From positions 186,001 through 250,000 of the forward strand of contig NZ_JAPQNS010000002.1 of assembly GCF_028867935.1 (NCBI RefSeq): a DNA stretch of 64,000 nucleotides, in the 5' to 3' direction. The notes under the pieces were generated by a model, which was not told the DNA's origin, did no database searches, and was given only the letters and a program-made list of their open reading frames with translations. The translations under genes were made by a program, and so were the position numbers. The stretch's first letter is position 1. Each line of letters starts with the position of its first letter. This document shows positions 52,344-60,533 of this stretch, in pieces. This DNA is from Flavobacterium sp. SUN052. GTDB lineage: Bacteria; Bacteroidota; Bacteroidia; Flavobacteriales; Flavobacteriaceae.

Positions 52344-53030
52344 TTAGTCATTACGACGTGCTCCCATCAGAATACTCACGTAATAAAGCAGCGTTGCCAA
52401 CGAACCAATTGCGGCCACAACGTAGGTCATAGCAGCCCACTTAAGAGCATCTTTGGCGTAGTCGTATTCGCGGGGGTTCACAATACCCCGGCTTTGAATC
52501 CAGGCCAAAGCCCGTCTACTGGCATCGAACTCTACCGGCAACGTGATAAAACTGAATAGCGTTGTAACGGCAAACAGAGCCACTCCAACTGCCAGCGGAA
52601 TAATGGACGTATTAATTAGAAGGATACCCGCCAAAATCACCCACTGCATGTACTGCGATGAAACTGACACAAACGGCACAATCGCCGACCGGAATTTGAG
52701 AGGAGCGTAGGCTACCTGATGCTGAACCGCGTGGCCACACTCGTGCGACGCTACAGCCGCTGCCGCTACGCTACGTCCGTAATACACGTCGGCGCTTAAG
52801 TTCACGGTTTTATCCTGTGGGTTATAGTGGTCGGTCAGCATGCCCTCAACCGACAGCACCTTTACATCGTAAATACCATTTTCGTTAAGCATCCGCTGAG
52901 CCACTTCGGCCCCACTCAGGCCGTTGCTCAGCCCAATTTGTGAATACTCGTTAAACTTGCTTCGCAGTCGCCAACTTACAAAAGTGCTCACTGCTAAAAC
53001 TAGAATGCCAATCAAATATATGCCTGCCAT
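52344..53030 (-). CDS. YugP-like membrane zinc metallopeptidase
   Basis: A 228-residue membrane protein. It has an N-terminal helix (about 3-20), a zinc-binding HECGH at 96-100 preceded by AAVAS, two or three central helices (about 128-165) and a final helix pair (about 196-222). The pattern (NLSADVYYGRSVAAAAVASHECGHAVQH, and PVEFDASRRALAWI with a further metal-ligand candidate Glu) is that of the Zn_peptidase_2/YugP family, whose substrate is not established. Length is typical. It is separated from the potassium channel by 143 bases. Confidence 0.88.
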   Translation of the reverse strand: MAGIYLIGILVLAVSTFVSWRLRSKFNEYSQIGLSNGLSGAEVAQRMLNENGIYDVKVLSVEGMLTDHYNPQDKTVNLSADVYYGRSVAAAAVASHECGHAVQHQVAYAPLKFRSAIVPFVSVSSQYMQWVILAGILLINTSIIPLAVGVALFAVTTLFSFITLPVEFDASRRALAWIQSRGIVNPREYDYAKDALKWAAMTYVVAAIGSLATLLYYVSILMGARRND

Positions 53031-53173
53031 TGTCAGATTAAGTTAGGTCCGGGTTCTTTGCCCTTTGTAAGTATAACAAAAAAGTAGAGCGTTTTGTCCC
53101 AAATTCGAAGCAAGGGCACGAACCCGGGTTCAACGGATGAAATAGCGTTTAATACTATTACAGGCCATTCTCC

Positions 53174-54013
53174 TTACAGCTTTGCCCCGCAGTATTTACA
53201 GTAAATGGCATCCGGGTCGTGCCCCTGGCGACTGCAAGCGGGGCAAGCCTGTGAAGATACGTTCATCCGATTACTGGCATTACTAAGGCTAACCGCCACA
53301 ATGCCAGTAGGCACAGCGATGATTACGTAGCCCAACATCATAATAATGGTGGCTATGAATTTCCCAGCGGCTGTACTGGGCACAATATCGCCATAGCCAA
53401 CGGTGGTAATGGTAATAACTGCCCAATAGATACTGAGCGGAATATTCTCGAAGCCGTTCGTACGCCCTTCTACCACGTACATCATAGCGCCAAGTGTGAT
53501 AACCAACGACAGTATGGACACGAAGAAGACAACAATTTTTGCTCGGCTTTCACGCAGCGAATACGCAAGCAGCTTGGCTGCCGATGTATACTCACCCAGT
53601 TTAAGAATACGAAAAATACGGATCAGCCGTAAAATCCGAACCACCATCAGTTCGTGTCCGCCTACCATAAACAGGCCGATATACGCCGGTAGAATAGACA
53701 GTAAATCAACCAGACCAAAGAAACTGAACAGGTAACTAAGTGGACGTTTCACACTCAGAAGCCGGAACACAAATTCGACGGTAAACAGCACAGTGAATAT
53801 CCACTCAAAAGTATCAAAGAAAGTACCGTAGCGGATGGCCAGCACGGCCACGCTTTCCAGAATAACCGTCAGTACGCTCAACAAAATTAGGATTAGCAGC
53901 GCAATGTCAAATGCCCGTCCTGCCGGGGTATCCGATTCAAAAATAATCTCGTGTATTCGGTTGCGGATATGCTCCCATTGATTATTCATACTGGTCGACG
54001 GATTGACAGACAA
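53174..54013 (-). CDS. Voltage-gated-type potassium channel with C-terminal zinc ribbon
   Basis: A 279-residue, six-helix channel subunit. The S4 segment VVRILRLIRIFRILKL (about 124-139) carries five regularly spaced arginine or lysine charges, and the selectivity filter TTVGYGD is at 203-209. After S6 there is a short linker and a zinc-ribbon-like end (CPAC then YCKYCGAKL, 257-279), which is not part of the classical channel. Such ribbons occur in several bacterial ion transporters and may stabilise the tetramer or sense redox or metal state. No regulatory RCK domain is present. Single-gene transcript by appearance. Confidence 0.92.
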   Translation of the reverse strand: MSVNPSTSMNNQWEHIRNRIHEIIFESDTPAGRAFDIALLILILLSVLTVILESVAVLAIRYGTFFDTFEWIFTVLFTVEFVFRLLSVKRPLSYLFSFFGLVDLLSILPAYIGLFMVGGHELMVVRILRLIRIFRILKLGEYTSAAKLLAYSLRESRAKIVVFFVSILSLVITLGAMMYVVEGRTNGFENIPLSIYWAVITITTVGYGDIVPSTAAGKFIATIIMMLGYVIIAVPTGIVAVSLSNASNRMNVSSQACPACSRQGHDPDAIYCKYCGAKL

Positions 54014-54072
54014 AAAAGTATCTCGTTAAACCTAATTACCGCGCTGGTCGTTTTTATCCCCATAAATAAATA

Positions 54073-54101
54073 GATCGGACGGGCTTATGGCCCGTCCGAT
54101 C
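54073..54101 (-). terminator. Terminator of the M28 peptidase gene
   Basis: GATCGGACGGGC and GCCCGTCCGATC make a perfect 12-base-pair stem with a five-base loop. On the reverse strand it follows the stop at 54139 and is followed by TATTTATTTATG, so it should end the leftward peptidase transcript. Confidence 0.75.
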
Positions 54102-54138
54102 ATCAGTTTTACAGCAACAATTTCTTAATCTGAGGCTT

Positions 54139-55881
54139 TTATCGCCCCTTATTCATCGACTCCGTTGACGATTTCCCAAACTTCGTTCCAAAGAAATCGC
54201 CCTGATTCCAGACCGGACGTGCATCGCCCTGGGCGGTAAGATATGCAACCAGGAACTGCAACTGCACATGGCGGGCTGCAGAAGCCCAGTCAAACGGCTG
54301 ATTCATATCGTCCTGGGGCGTGTGGTAGATAGTTGCCCGCCAGTCGAGGTTGAGTTTGGTACCATCGCGGCTGTCGCCAGTTGTGGAGCCGCTTTTGATA
54401 AACAAGGCCGGGATACCCTGCCGAACAAAGCTGAAGTGATCGGAACGCATAAACACAACCTGCTCTGGAATAGGGTCTTTGGCAATCTGGATACCCAAAT
54501 AGTCGGCGGCTGCTTTAACCGGCCCCGACAGGGTCGAATGTTCGGCTCCATAAGGAACAATATCCAAAAGGGGATGAAAGAAAAACGGCATATCGAGCGT
54601 CGTATTGGCCACAATACTCCCCTTCGGAACGGTTGGGTTACTGGCAAAATAATCAGAACCGAGCAAACCCATCTCCTCACCCGTTACGGCCACAAATAAA
54701 ATCGACCGGCGAGGTGCCTTGGGTAGTGAGGCAAAAAGCCGGGCGGCTTCGAGGTTAATGGCCGTACCCGATGCATTGTCGTGCGCCCCGTTGTTGATAG
54801 AGTCATTCGGGAAACCCTTTGTTGGGCGGGTAATGCCAAGGTGGTCTAGGTGAGACACGCAGACTACGTACTCATTCTTCAACTTCGGGTCAGAACCGGG
54901 CAACACAGCCGCCAGATTCTCGCCGATCAGGCCATCAGTAATATCGGTTTGGGTTTTAGCCCGGACGGTCAAATTCAGCGGGAATGCCTGGGGCTGGTTC
55001 TGGGTTGCCGCCAGTCGGGCCTGATCGAATGTTTTACTGGCTCCGGCAAATAGTGCCCGGGCCGTAGAATCGCCCATCGATGCAATCACTTTCAACTGAG
55101 GGAATGTGCGCTGTGCTTTGCCCTGCGCATCGGTCCAGCGGTAGGTAGCCTGCCGGTTGCGGGGTGCATTCGATTCGATACGGGCGCGCATGTCGGTTGG
55201 CAAACTAAACGTGATAATGCCAACAGCGCCCCGCATTGCGGCTACCTCCTGCTTGGCAGCTCCCGAATAGGCCCGTTGCGTTGACGGAAAGGAAGCGGGT
55301 GCTCCGTTGAAACAGGCAACAATTTTGCCCTTCACGTCAATACCAGCGTAGTCGTCGTAGCCGAGTTCGGGAGCCGACACACCAAAACCAACGAAGACCA
55401 CCGGAGCGGTAACCTCACTCGTGGCCTGGTCGAACTGGGGACTCAGAAAGAAGTTTTTGCCGTAAGAAAGCGTTTGAGCCGGTTCATCAACGCCCCCGTT
55501 CGTCTGGCGAACCAGCGTCATCATGCTGCCAGCCTCATTTACCTGCGCCTTACGCAAAGGCACGGCTTGCCGGTAGGTCCCTTTCTGGCCCATTGGCAAA
55601 AAACCGAGCGTTTTAAACTGCTTTTCGACATACTGTGCGGCCAGCTCGAAGCCCTTTGTGCCCGGCTTACGACCTTCGAGTTTATCGTCGGCCAGGTAGC
55701 GCATGTGGGCTTCAATGGCTTCGGGCCGGACTGCTTTAGCCGCTTTTTGAGCCTCGGCGGGAATCGTTGGACTTGACGACTGAGCCAGAGCGGCCAAACT
55801 CGTCAGTGAAAACACAAAGGCGTTAAGAGTGCGTTTCAAAATAAAACAGGTTGATGGAAACTGATTGGTTTTAAAAGGCAA
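54139..55881 (-). CDS. Secreted M28-family metallopeptidase with PA domain
   Basis: A 580-residue protein with an N-terminal export signal (LNAFVFSLTSLAALAQ). A protease-associated (PA) insert lies at about 155-290 (APVVFVGFGVSAPELGYDDYAGIDVKGKIVACF) within the M28 aminopeptidase fold. Metal ligands: SHLDHLG near 345, NGAHDNASG near 368, TGEEMGLLGSDYF near 400, then MPFFFHP and MRSDHFSF near 490. This set is complete for a di-zinc aminopeptidase. It would act in the periplasm or outside the cell on peptides. The serine hydrolase gene lies just upstream on the same strand (24 bases), suggesting co-transcription. Confidence 0.9.
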   Translation of the reverse strand: MPFKTNQFPSTCFILKRTLNAFVFSLTSLAALAQSSSPTIPAEAQKAAKAVRPEAIEAHMRYLADDKLEGRKPGTKGFELAAQYVEKQFKTLGFLPMGQKGTYRQAVPLRKAQVNEAGSMMTLVRQTNGGVDEPAQTLSYGKNFFLSPQFDQATSEVTAPVVFVGFGVSAPELGYDDYAGIDVKGKIVACFNGAPASFPSTQRAYSGAAKQEVAAMRGAVGIITFSLPTDMRARIESNAPRNRQATYRWTDAQGKAQRTFPQLKVIASMGDSTARALFAGASKTFDQARLAATQNQPQAFPLNLTVRAKTQTDITDGLIGENLAAVLPGSDPKLKNEYVVCVSHLDHLGITRPTKGFPNDSINNGAHDNASGTAINLEAARLFASLPKAPRRSILFVAVTGEEMGLLGSDYFASNPTVPKGSIVANTTLDMPFFFHPLLDIVPYGAEHSTLSGPVKAAADYLGIQIAKDPIPEQVVFMRSDHFSFVRQGIPALFIKSGSTTGDSRDGTKLNLDWRATIYHTPQDDMNQPFDWASAARHVQLQFLVAYLTAQGDARPVWNQGDFFGTKFGKSSTESMNKGR

Positions 55882-55905
55882 GATAACACAAATTAGGCAA
55901 GAAAT

Positions 55906-57780
55906 TTACGCCCATGTACGCACGCCCACTAACCCCCAGGCCAGCATATACCCCACTACCAGCAGTGCTGAAAAAACCATAACCCACAGAAAAACCCGGT
56001 CTGCTTTGGCCGGAATCCGCTTGTTGGCGCGTATAAGGGAGACCAAAGCACCAACAGCAAAGAGAGCTGTGAGCAGCGAGCTGGCAAAAACTAACAGGGA
56101 AGGCAAACCCTGGTTTCCCAGTTCAAACCCCCTGCCCGAAACGGCGACAGCCATAATCATTGTTAACAGGGCGATGGTGTAGCCCCAAATGATCATCCGG
56201 GCGGGCATCGCACTCAGTTTCTGACCGTTACGACGGAGGACGAAATACCGGATCAGCCAGATTAGCCCGGCTAGTACCCCAACGACAAGAAGGAACAGGG
56301 CAAAACCACCCAGAATTATGGGCAACCACGCCCCAACAGCCGACGTTTCAGTAGTATTTACCCAATCCCCGATCAACACTTTTTGGCCGTCGTCATTTTG
56401 AGATACGACGAATTCAGGCGTGTTCCCTTTTTTGTCCAAACGGATAAACCGATTGGCTCCCACAGGCTGAAGTTGGGTAGCCTCGCCCCCAACCATATTT
56501 TTCATAAACAGAAAGTCTTTGTATTCGTAGACCTGTACCCCTCCTGCCAACCATTCCAGAAAATAAAAACTGTCATTTCGTGGATTACTCCCCCGATAAT
56601 AACCCGTTAGTTTTTCTTTGTCGGAATCGGATAGTTTGTAAGCCGGAGGAAGCCGCTTCGGTACGTTTTTCATGATTGCGTCCAACACGGCATTAGTGAT
56701 GTCACCAAACCCGCCCCCAGTTGAGTTAACGAGCACGACAAAACCCAGATTCAGTTCTGAATTATACAGGTAACGCGCTAGTCCACCATTCACTCCACCG
56801 TCGTGCCCGTGGAATAAATAGCCTTTATACGACGTGGTGTAGTTGTGTAATCCATATCCTTCTTTTGAGCCAGCCCGTGCGGCCAGTGTGGTAGTAGGCA
56901 ATTCCATGCGATCCACCGAGGACGGTTGCACGAGTTGATTACCCCGGTAGATTCCCCGGTTCATCAGCATCTGCACAAAGGGCATTAACTCCAATGCAGG
57001 TGCGTTGAGGCTCCCGGCGGGACGAAGGATAATGTTCCAGTATGTCTCTTCGTCATTGTCCTCGCCGGAATAGTTCGTGACCAGATTCCGCAACGCAGCT
57101 CCGTCATTCCGAAACGTTATAGATCGCTGACCAAGCGGCTCAAAAATCCGCTGTTTCACAAACGACTCATATTCCTGTCCCGTCTTTTTCTCGATAAGGC
57201 GCGCCACCACCGGCGGCCCCGAATTGCAATACGACATGAACGTACCCGGTCGCCAGCGCGAATGGCGGGATTCAGGATATAACGCCAGCCCTTTTTCAAG
57301 TGCAATATTGGGTTCGTTGAAGGCGTAAGCTTTCAGGGCCAAATCGTCGAATCCCGTGGTATGTTCGAGCAGATGCACCACCCGGACGGGGTCTGTTGCT
57401 TCCCAGGGATTGGAAAACTGGATTTCAGGCGCTAGCTTTTTGAGTTCGTCGGACAGTTTTAACTGCCCTTTTTCGATCAGCATCAGCGCCGATACGGCCA
57501 CAAAACTTTTGGTGATCGACCCCAACCGAAACATCGTCTGATCGGTTACGGGCTCCTTCGTTTTCAGGTTTTTGACTCCGGCATTGTGTTTATACAGCAG
57601 GCTATCTTTTGTAAACACCAATACCTGCACACCAGGTGTCTTATGCTTCTTGATAATGTCGTCAACTCGCTTTGTGAGCGTGTCAAACTGAATGGATCGA
57701 GGTGGAGATTGAGCAAAAAGCAGTGTGGTGCTTACCAGTAATACGGAGCAAGCAAACAGCTTGATTGAGTTTGGCTTCAT
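55906..57780 (-). CDS. Beta-lactamase-fold serine hydrolase with membrane-anchored C-terminus
   Basis: A 624-residue protein with a signal peptide (1-23, LLFAQ). The class C beta-lactamase/penicillin-binding-protein fold is clear: SITKSFVA with the nucleophile Ser of SxxK near 89, YCNSGPP (YxN) near 185, and HDGGVNGG near 325 (KTG-like position replaced by HxG, common in esterase-type members). Residues about 375-470 are a beta-rich linker. Four hydrophobic helices (about 485-620) anchor the C-terminus. These proteins may act as esterases or D-aminopeptidases rather than antibiotic-inactivating enzymes. It lies 80 bases after rfaE2 and 24 bases before the M28 gene. Confidence 0.88.
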   Translation of the reverse strand: MKPNSIKLFACSVLLVSTTLLFAQSPPRSIQFDTLTKRVDDIIKKHKTPGVQVLVFTKDSLLYKHNAGVKNLKTKEPVTDQTMFRLGSITKSFVAVSALMLIEKGQLKLSDELKKLAPEIQFSNPWEATDPVRVVHLLEHTTGFDDLALKAYAFNEPNIALEKGLALYPESRHSRWRPGTFMSYCNSGPPVVARLIEKKTGQEYESFVKQRIFEPLGQRSITFRNDGAALRNLVTNYSGEDNDEETYWNIILRPAGSLNAPALELMPFVQMLMNRGIYRGNQLVQPSSVDRMELPTTTLAARAGSKEGYGLHNYTTSYKGYLFHGHDGGVNGGLARYLYNSELNLGFVVLVNSTGGGFGDITNAVLDAIMKNVPKRLPPAYKLSDSDKEKLTGYYRGSNPRNDSFYFLEWLAGGVQVYEYKDFLFMKNMVGGEATQLQPVGANRFIRLDKKGNTPEFVVSQNDDGQKVLIGDWVNTTETSAVGAWLPIILGGFALFLLVVGVLAGLIWLIRYFVLRRNGQKLSAMPARMIIWGYTIALLTMIMAVAVSGRGFELGNQGLPSLLVFASSLLTALFAVGALVSLIRANKRIPAKADRVFLWVMVFSALLVVGYMLAWGLVGVRTWA

Positions 57781-57860
57781 GCGACGAGGATTTAGGGGAT
57801 TGGCGACGAAATGTACATGATTCCGCCCAGATTTTACACCCCTTTCCTACCAGTGGCCTC

Positions 57861-58340
57861 TTACATACTCTGCTTAATGCGCTCAATCAGGCTGGTGGTT
57901 GAATATCCCTTAACCAGCGGGATGGTTTCGACGCTGCCGCCGTTGGCCAGCACAAAATCGGCCCCAACAATGGTAGCTACCGTGTAATCGTCACCTTTGA
58001 CGAGAATGTTGGGGCGAATGGCTTCGATCAGTTCTTTGGGTGTTGGCTCATCAAACAGAACCACCAGGTCAATAAACGCCATTGCAGCCATCATGCGCGA
58101 ACGGGCGTACTCGTTCACCACCGGGCGCAAGGGCCCTTTGATACGGCTCACAGACGCATCGGTGTTCAGACCCAGTACCAGTTTGTCGCCGAGGGCACGG
58201 GCTTTTTCGAGATAGTCGATGTGGCCGAGATGAACAATATCGAAGCAGCCATTAGTAAATACCACGCGCTGTCCATCGGCACGCCATTGGGTGGCCTGCT
58301 CAATAGCCTGAGGAAGGGAAAGAATTTTGGAAGAGGTCAT
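57861..58340 (-). CDS. rfaE2: D-glycero-beta-D-manno-heptose 1-phosphate adenylyltransferase
   Basis: A 159-residue nucleotidyltransferase. The HxGH motif lies in VFTNGCFDIVHLGHIDYLEKAR (about 25-46), and the closing motif GYSTTSLIERIK at 145-156 binds the nucleotide. It equals the C-terminal half of E. coli HldE. Bacteroidota often carry it as a separate protein. It makes ADP-heptose for the lipopolysaccharide core. The ATG overlaps the stop of the RelE/ParE-type toxin gene by four bases (ATGA), so its translation may depend on the toxin gene upstream. Confidence 0.95.
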   Translation of the reverse strand: MTSSKILSLPQAIEQATQWRADGQRVVFTNGCFDIVHLGHIDYLEKARALGDKLVLGLNTDASVSRIKGPLRPVVNEYARSRMMAAMAFIDLVVLFDEPTPKELIEAIRPNILVKGDDYTVATIVGADFVLANGGSVETIPLVKGYSTTSLIERIKQSM

Positions 58341-58657
58341 AAATTAATCCGTTCGCGAAGATGATCAAGGCTCTCCTTTTGGTGAAAAATAGCTACGATC
58401 TCAACCTCGTAATTTATATCATCAATCGCATAAAACAGATTATATCCAGATTGCCGTAAGGGCGCACGTTTCAAAAAGGCATAATAATCCTGATACATAA
58501 ATGGATTGTCACTCAAGAAGGCTCGAACCCTGTGGAGATCTTCAGAAAAACGATAAGCATTCTTGACTTTACCGCTGACCAAACTCTTGATTACTCGATC
58601 AATATCTTCTTCTGCTGCTGGCGAGAATATAATTGTAAATACTCTATCTCCAGTCAT
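58337..58657 (-). CDS. RelE/ParE-superfamily toxin
   Basis: A 106-residue protein with the RelE/ParE fold pattern: FSPAAEEDIDRVIKSLVSG helix pair, then KRAPLRQSGYNLFYAIDDINYEVEIVAIFHQKESL, the beta-hairpin seen in this superfamily. Whether it cleaves ribosome-bound mRNA or inhibits gyrase cannot be told by eye. Its start overlaps the antitoxin gene by 14 bases and its stop overlaps the rfaE2 start by four. It is AT-richer than panD and rfaE2, consistent with insertion into an older operon. Confidence 0.85.
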   Translation of the reverse strand: MTGDRVFTIIFSPAAEEDIDRVIKSLVSGKVKNAYRFSEDLHRVRAFLSDNPFMYQDYYAFLKRAPLRQSGYNLFYAIDDINYEVEIVAIFHQKESLDHLRERINL

Positions 58658-58892
58658 ATCGCTTATCTAGGTCAGTCATTACATCGTCAAAAAGCTTCCC
58701 TTTTGTTGGATTCTTCTGAGCTTCAGCAAGTCGTTGCGACAGAATATTTTTAATCAGTTGATCGCGTTCTTCCTGATCAGAATCAGGTTGACTATTTTTT
58801 TCGAGCCATTGCTCAACTGTATAAAGCAGTTCTTCCTGCTGCGCTTCGTTCAGTTCGTTTATCTTCTGGTGTAATTGCTCTGCGATGTTCAT
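58644..58892 (-). CDS. Antitoxin partner of the RelE/ParE-type toxin
   Basis: An 82-residue charged, helical protein starting at ATG 58892 (MNIAEQLHQKINELNEAQQ). A longer in-frame start at 59021 would run far into the upstream gene and lacks similarity to an antitoxin. It ends KGKLFDDVMTDLDKRYDWR. It shares the general pattern of small, helix-rich antitoxins encoded before RelE/ParE toxins, but I do not recognise a named family. It begins 32 bases after the flippase-like gene. Assignment rests on context. Confidence 0.75.
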   Translation of the reverse strand: MNIAEQLHQKINELNEAQQEELLYTVEQWLEKNSQPDSDQEERDQLIKNILSQRLAEAQKNPTKGKLFDDVMTDLDKRYDWR

Positions 58893-58924
58893 AACAGCCC
58901 TTTGTTTATCCAAATATACCCAAT

Positions 58925-59947
58925 TTACCGCACAACTTCTGCGGGTTCGGTGGCTACGCGCCGGTTGCGGGCCAGCACGATCAGGAAGCTGATTCCACCA
59001 AAGATAATCACGAAGATCCACTGCGACAGTAGCATCAATGTGGCCAGCGTCTGCCCATCCTGTTGGGTTAAGCCATACAATACCAGCGCCGAGCCAACCA
59101 GAATATTGAAGGCTCCCAGGCCTCCCTGGGTAGGGGCCGCCATACCGATGCTGCCCATCACCAGAATGGTCAAAGCCGCCAGTGGGCCCAGTTGAGCCGT
59201 TTGGGGCATGGCAAAAAACAGCACGTAAGTGGTGCCGTAATACATGGCCCAGATCAGCAATGTATGGAAGATAAACAGGCCGGGATTACGCAGTTTTCGA
59301 ACGCTCAACAGACCATCGAGCAGGCCCAGCCCAAACTGAATTACTTTGGCCAGTAACGGATTCTGCATCAATTGGTCTTTATACCGGTTGAAGATCCACC
59401 AGGCCCCGGCAATCCCACTAACCAGGCCAACTACAGCCACAATCAGCAGCCACGAATTATCCTGAAGTGTACCGAAATTGAATTTGCTATTCAGAAAATC
59501 CGTCAGGAACGTACTCAGGCGGTTAAATTCTAATATAAAGGTCAGGCCAATTAACAGCAGCAACATAAGCACGTCGAACAAACGCTCGGCCACCACGGTG
59601 CCGAAGCTCACGTTCACCGGCACATCGTCGGTGCGGTTGAGGGTACCACAACGGGTTACTTCGCCCATGCGCGGGATGAGCAGGTTGGCGAAATACCCCG
59701 TCAGAACGGCCATTGTCAGGTTGCTTTGGCTGATTTTCTGATCAACTACTGGTTCCATTAGCAATCCCCAGCGAACACCCCGACTCCAGTGAGCCACCAG
59801 AATCAACACGCCATACACGGCCACCCAGCGGTAGTCAGCCTGACCAATGGCCGTAAGCATAGCGGGCAGATCAATATCTTTGAAAACGTACCACAGGAGC
59901 CCACCAGCCACCGCGAGAGAAATAAGGTATTTTAGCGCGTTTTTCAT
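58925..59947 (-). CDS. UPF0104/flippase-like membrane protein
   Basis: A 340-residue protein with about eight or nine hydrophobic helices. It contains the family signature [35 protein letters not shown] and [14 protein letters not shown], followed by later segments such as [18 protein letters not shown]. This is the lysylphosphatidylglycerol synthetase transmembrane region (AglD/UPF0104) without the synthetase domain, thought to flip lipids or modified lipid carriers. Its start overlaps panD by four bases (ATGA), so the two are translationally coupled. Confidence 0.88.
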   Translation of the reverse strand: MKNALKYLISLAVAGGLLWYVFKDIDLPAMLTAIGQADYRWVAVYGVLILVAHWSRGVRWGLLMEPVVDQKISQSNLTMAVLTGYFANLLIPRMGEVTRCGTLNRTDDVPVNVSFGTVVAERLFDVLMLLLLIGLTFILEFNRLSTFLTDFLNSKFNFGTLQDNSWLLIVAVVGLVSGIAGAWWIFNRYKDQLMQNPLLAKVIQFGLGLLDGLLSVRKLRNPGLFIFHTLLIWAMYYGTTYVLFFAMPQTAQLGPLAALTILVMGSIGMAAPTQGGLGAFNILVGSALVLYGLTQQDGQTLATLMLLSQWIFVIIFGGISFLIVLARNRRVATEPAEVVR

Positions 59948-60297
59948 CCCTTTATCAATCGGTTATTATCATCAGGGAATACAACCGTTGGCTTGTGGCT
60001 ACGGGTTTCTTCAAGCGTCATCATAGCGTAGGAGATAATAATAATTATATCGCCAACCTGTGCCCGACGGGCAGCAGCGCCGTTTAGGCAAATGATGCCT
60101 GTTCCGCGTTCTCCTTTGATAACGTACGTGATCAGGCGTTCGCCATTGTTATTGTTAACAATATGGACCTGCTCATTTTCGAGGAGGCCAGCGGCATCCA
60201 TGAGGTCTTCGTCGATGGTAATACTGCCGACGTAATTCAACTCGGCCTGGGTCACACGAACCCGGTGCAGTTTCGATTTTAATACGGTAACGAACAT
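59944..60297 (-). CDS. panD: Aspartate 1-decarboxylase (pyruvoyl enzyme)
   Basis: A 117-residue enzyme precursor. The self-cleavage site is Gly24-Ser25 in YVGSITID; cleavage makes the pyruvoyl cofactor. [26 protein letters not shown] and [19 protein letters not shown] are diagnostic. It decarboxylates aspartate to beta-alanine for pantothenate and CoA synthesis. It is the first gene of a leftward, overlapping operon: panD, flippase-like gene, antitoxin, toxin, rfaE2. CoA synthesis is also represented by coaE elsewhere in the window. Confidence 0.96.
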   Translation of the reverse strand: MFVTVLKSKLHRVRVTQAELNYVGSITIDEDLMDAAGLLENEQVHIVNNNNGERLITYVIKGERGTGIICLNGAAARRAQVGDIIIIISYAMMTLEETRSHKPTVVFPDDNNRLIKG

Positions 60298-60317
60298 GTA
60301 ATTAATCGTAAGTCGCG

Positions 60318-60325
60318 CAAAAGTA
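60318..60325 (-). promoter_or_regulatory. Bacteroidota -7 box for the panD operon
   Basis: Reverse-strand TACTTTTG matches TAnnTTTG and lies about 20 bases upstream of the panD ATG. Confidence 0.5.
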
Positions 60326-60401
60326 GCCTATTTTTCAACGCTGACGCGGCACCGTTGAAACACGCGCACCCCGGCTTTGGTTGCAGAAGTGCTGAAAGGC
60401 C

Positions 60402-60409
60402 TATCTTTG
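60402..60409 (+). promoter_or_regulatory. Promoter of the carboxynorspermidine dehydrogenase gene
   Basis: TATCTTTG is a perfect TAnnTTTG match, with TTTG at 60376-60379 in the -33 region (22 bases between). The leader to the ATG at 60534 would be about 118 bases and contains the ATGAC-type repeat at 60487-60528. Confidence 0.6.
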
Positions 60410-60486
60410 CACCAGAAGTCATCTCGCTTCGCTGGCATTGGTTTTCCTACACAGCCATTACTTGTTTTCACAATAAATGGCAATCC

Positions 60487-60528
60487 ATGACAGCGAAGTC
60501 AATGACGAATGACCACTGACAACTAACA
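60487..60528 (+). repeat. ATGAC-type heptamer repeat in a leader
   Basis: From 60501 the sequence reads in sevens as AATGACG, AATGACC, ACTGACA, ACTAACA and ends five bases before the ATG. Words shared with 36514-36619 (TGACAACTAA, GCGAAG) show that both belong to one family. Confidence 0.5.
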
Positions 60529-60533
60529 AAAAC

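Noticed and set aside
55906..57780. Antibiotic-resistance beta-lactamase
   Set aside because: SxxK and YxN fit the wider serine-hydrolase fold, but the membrane-anchored C-terminus and HxG in place of KTG point to an esterase or peptidase.
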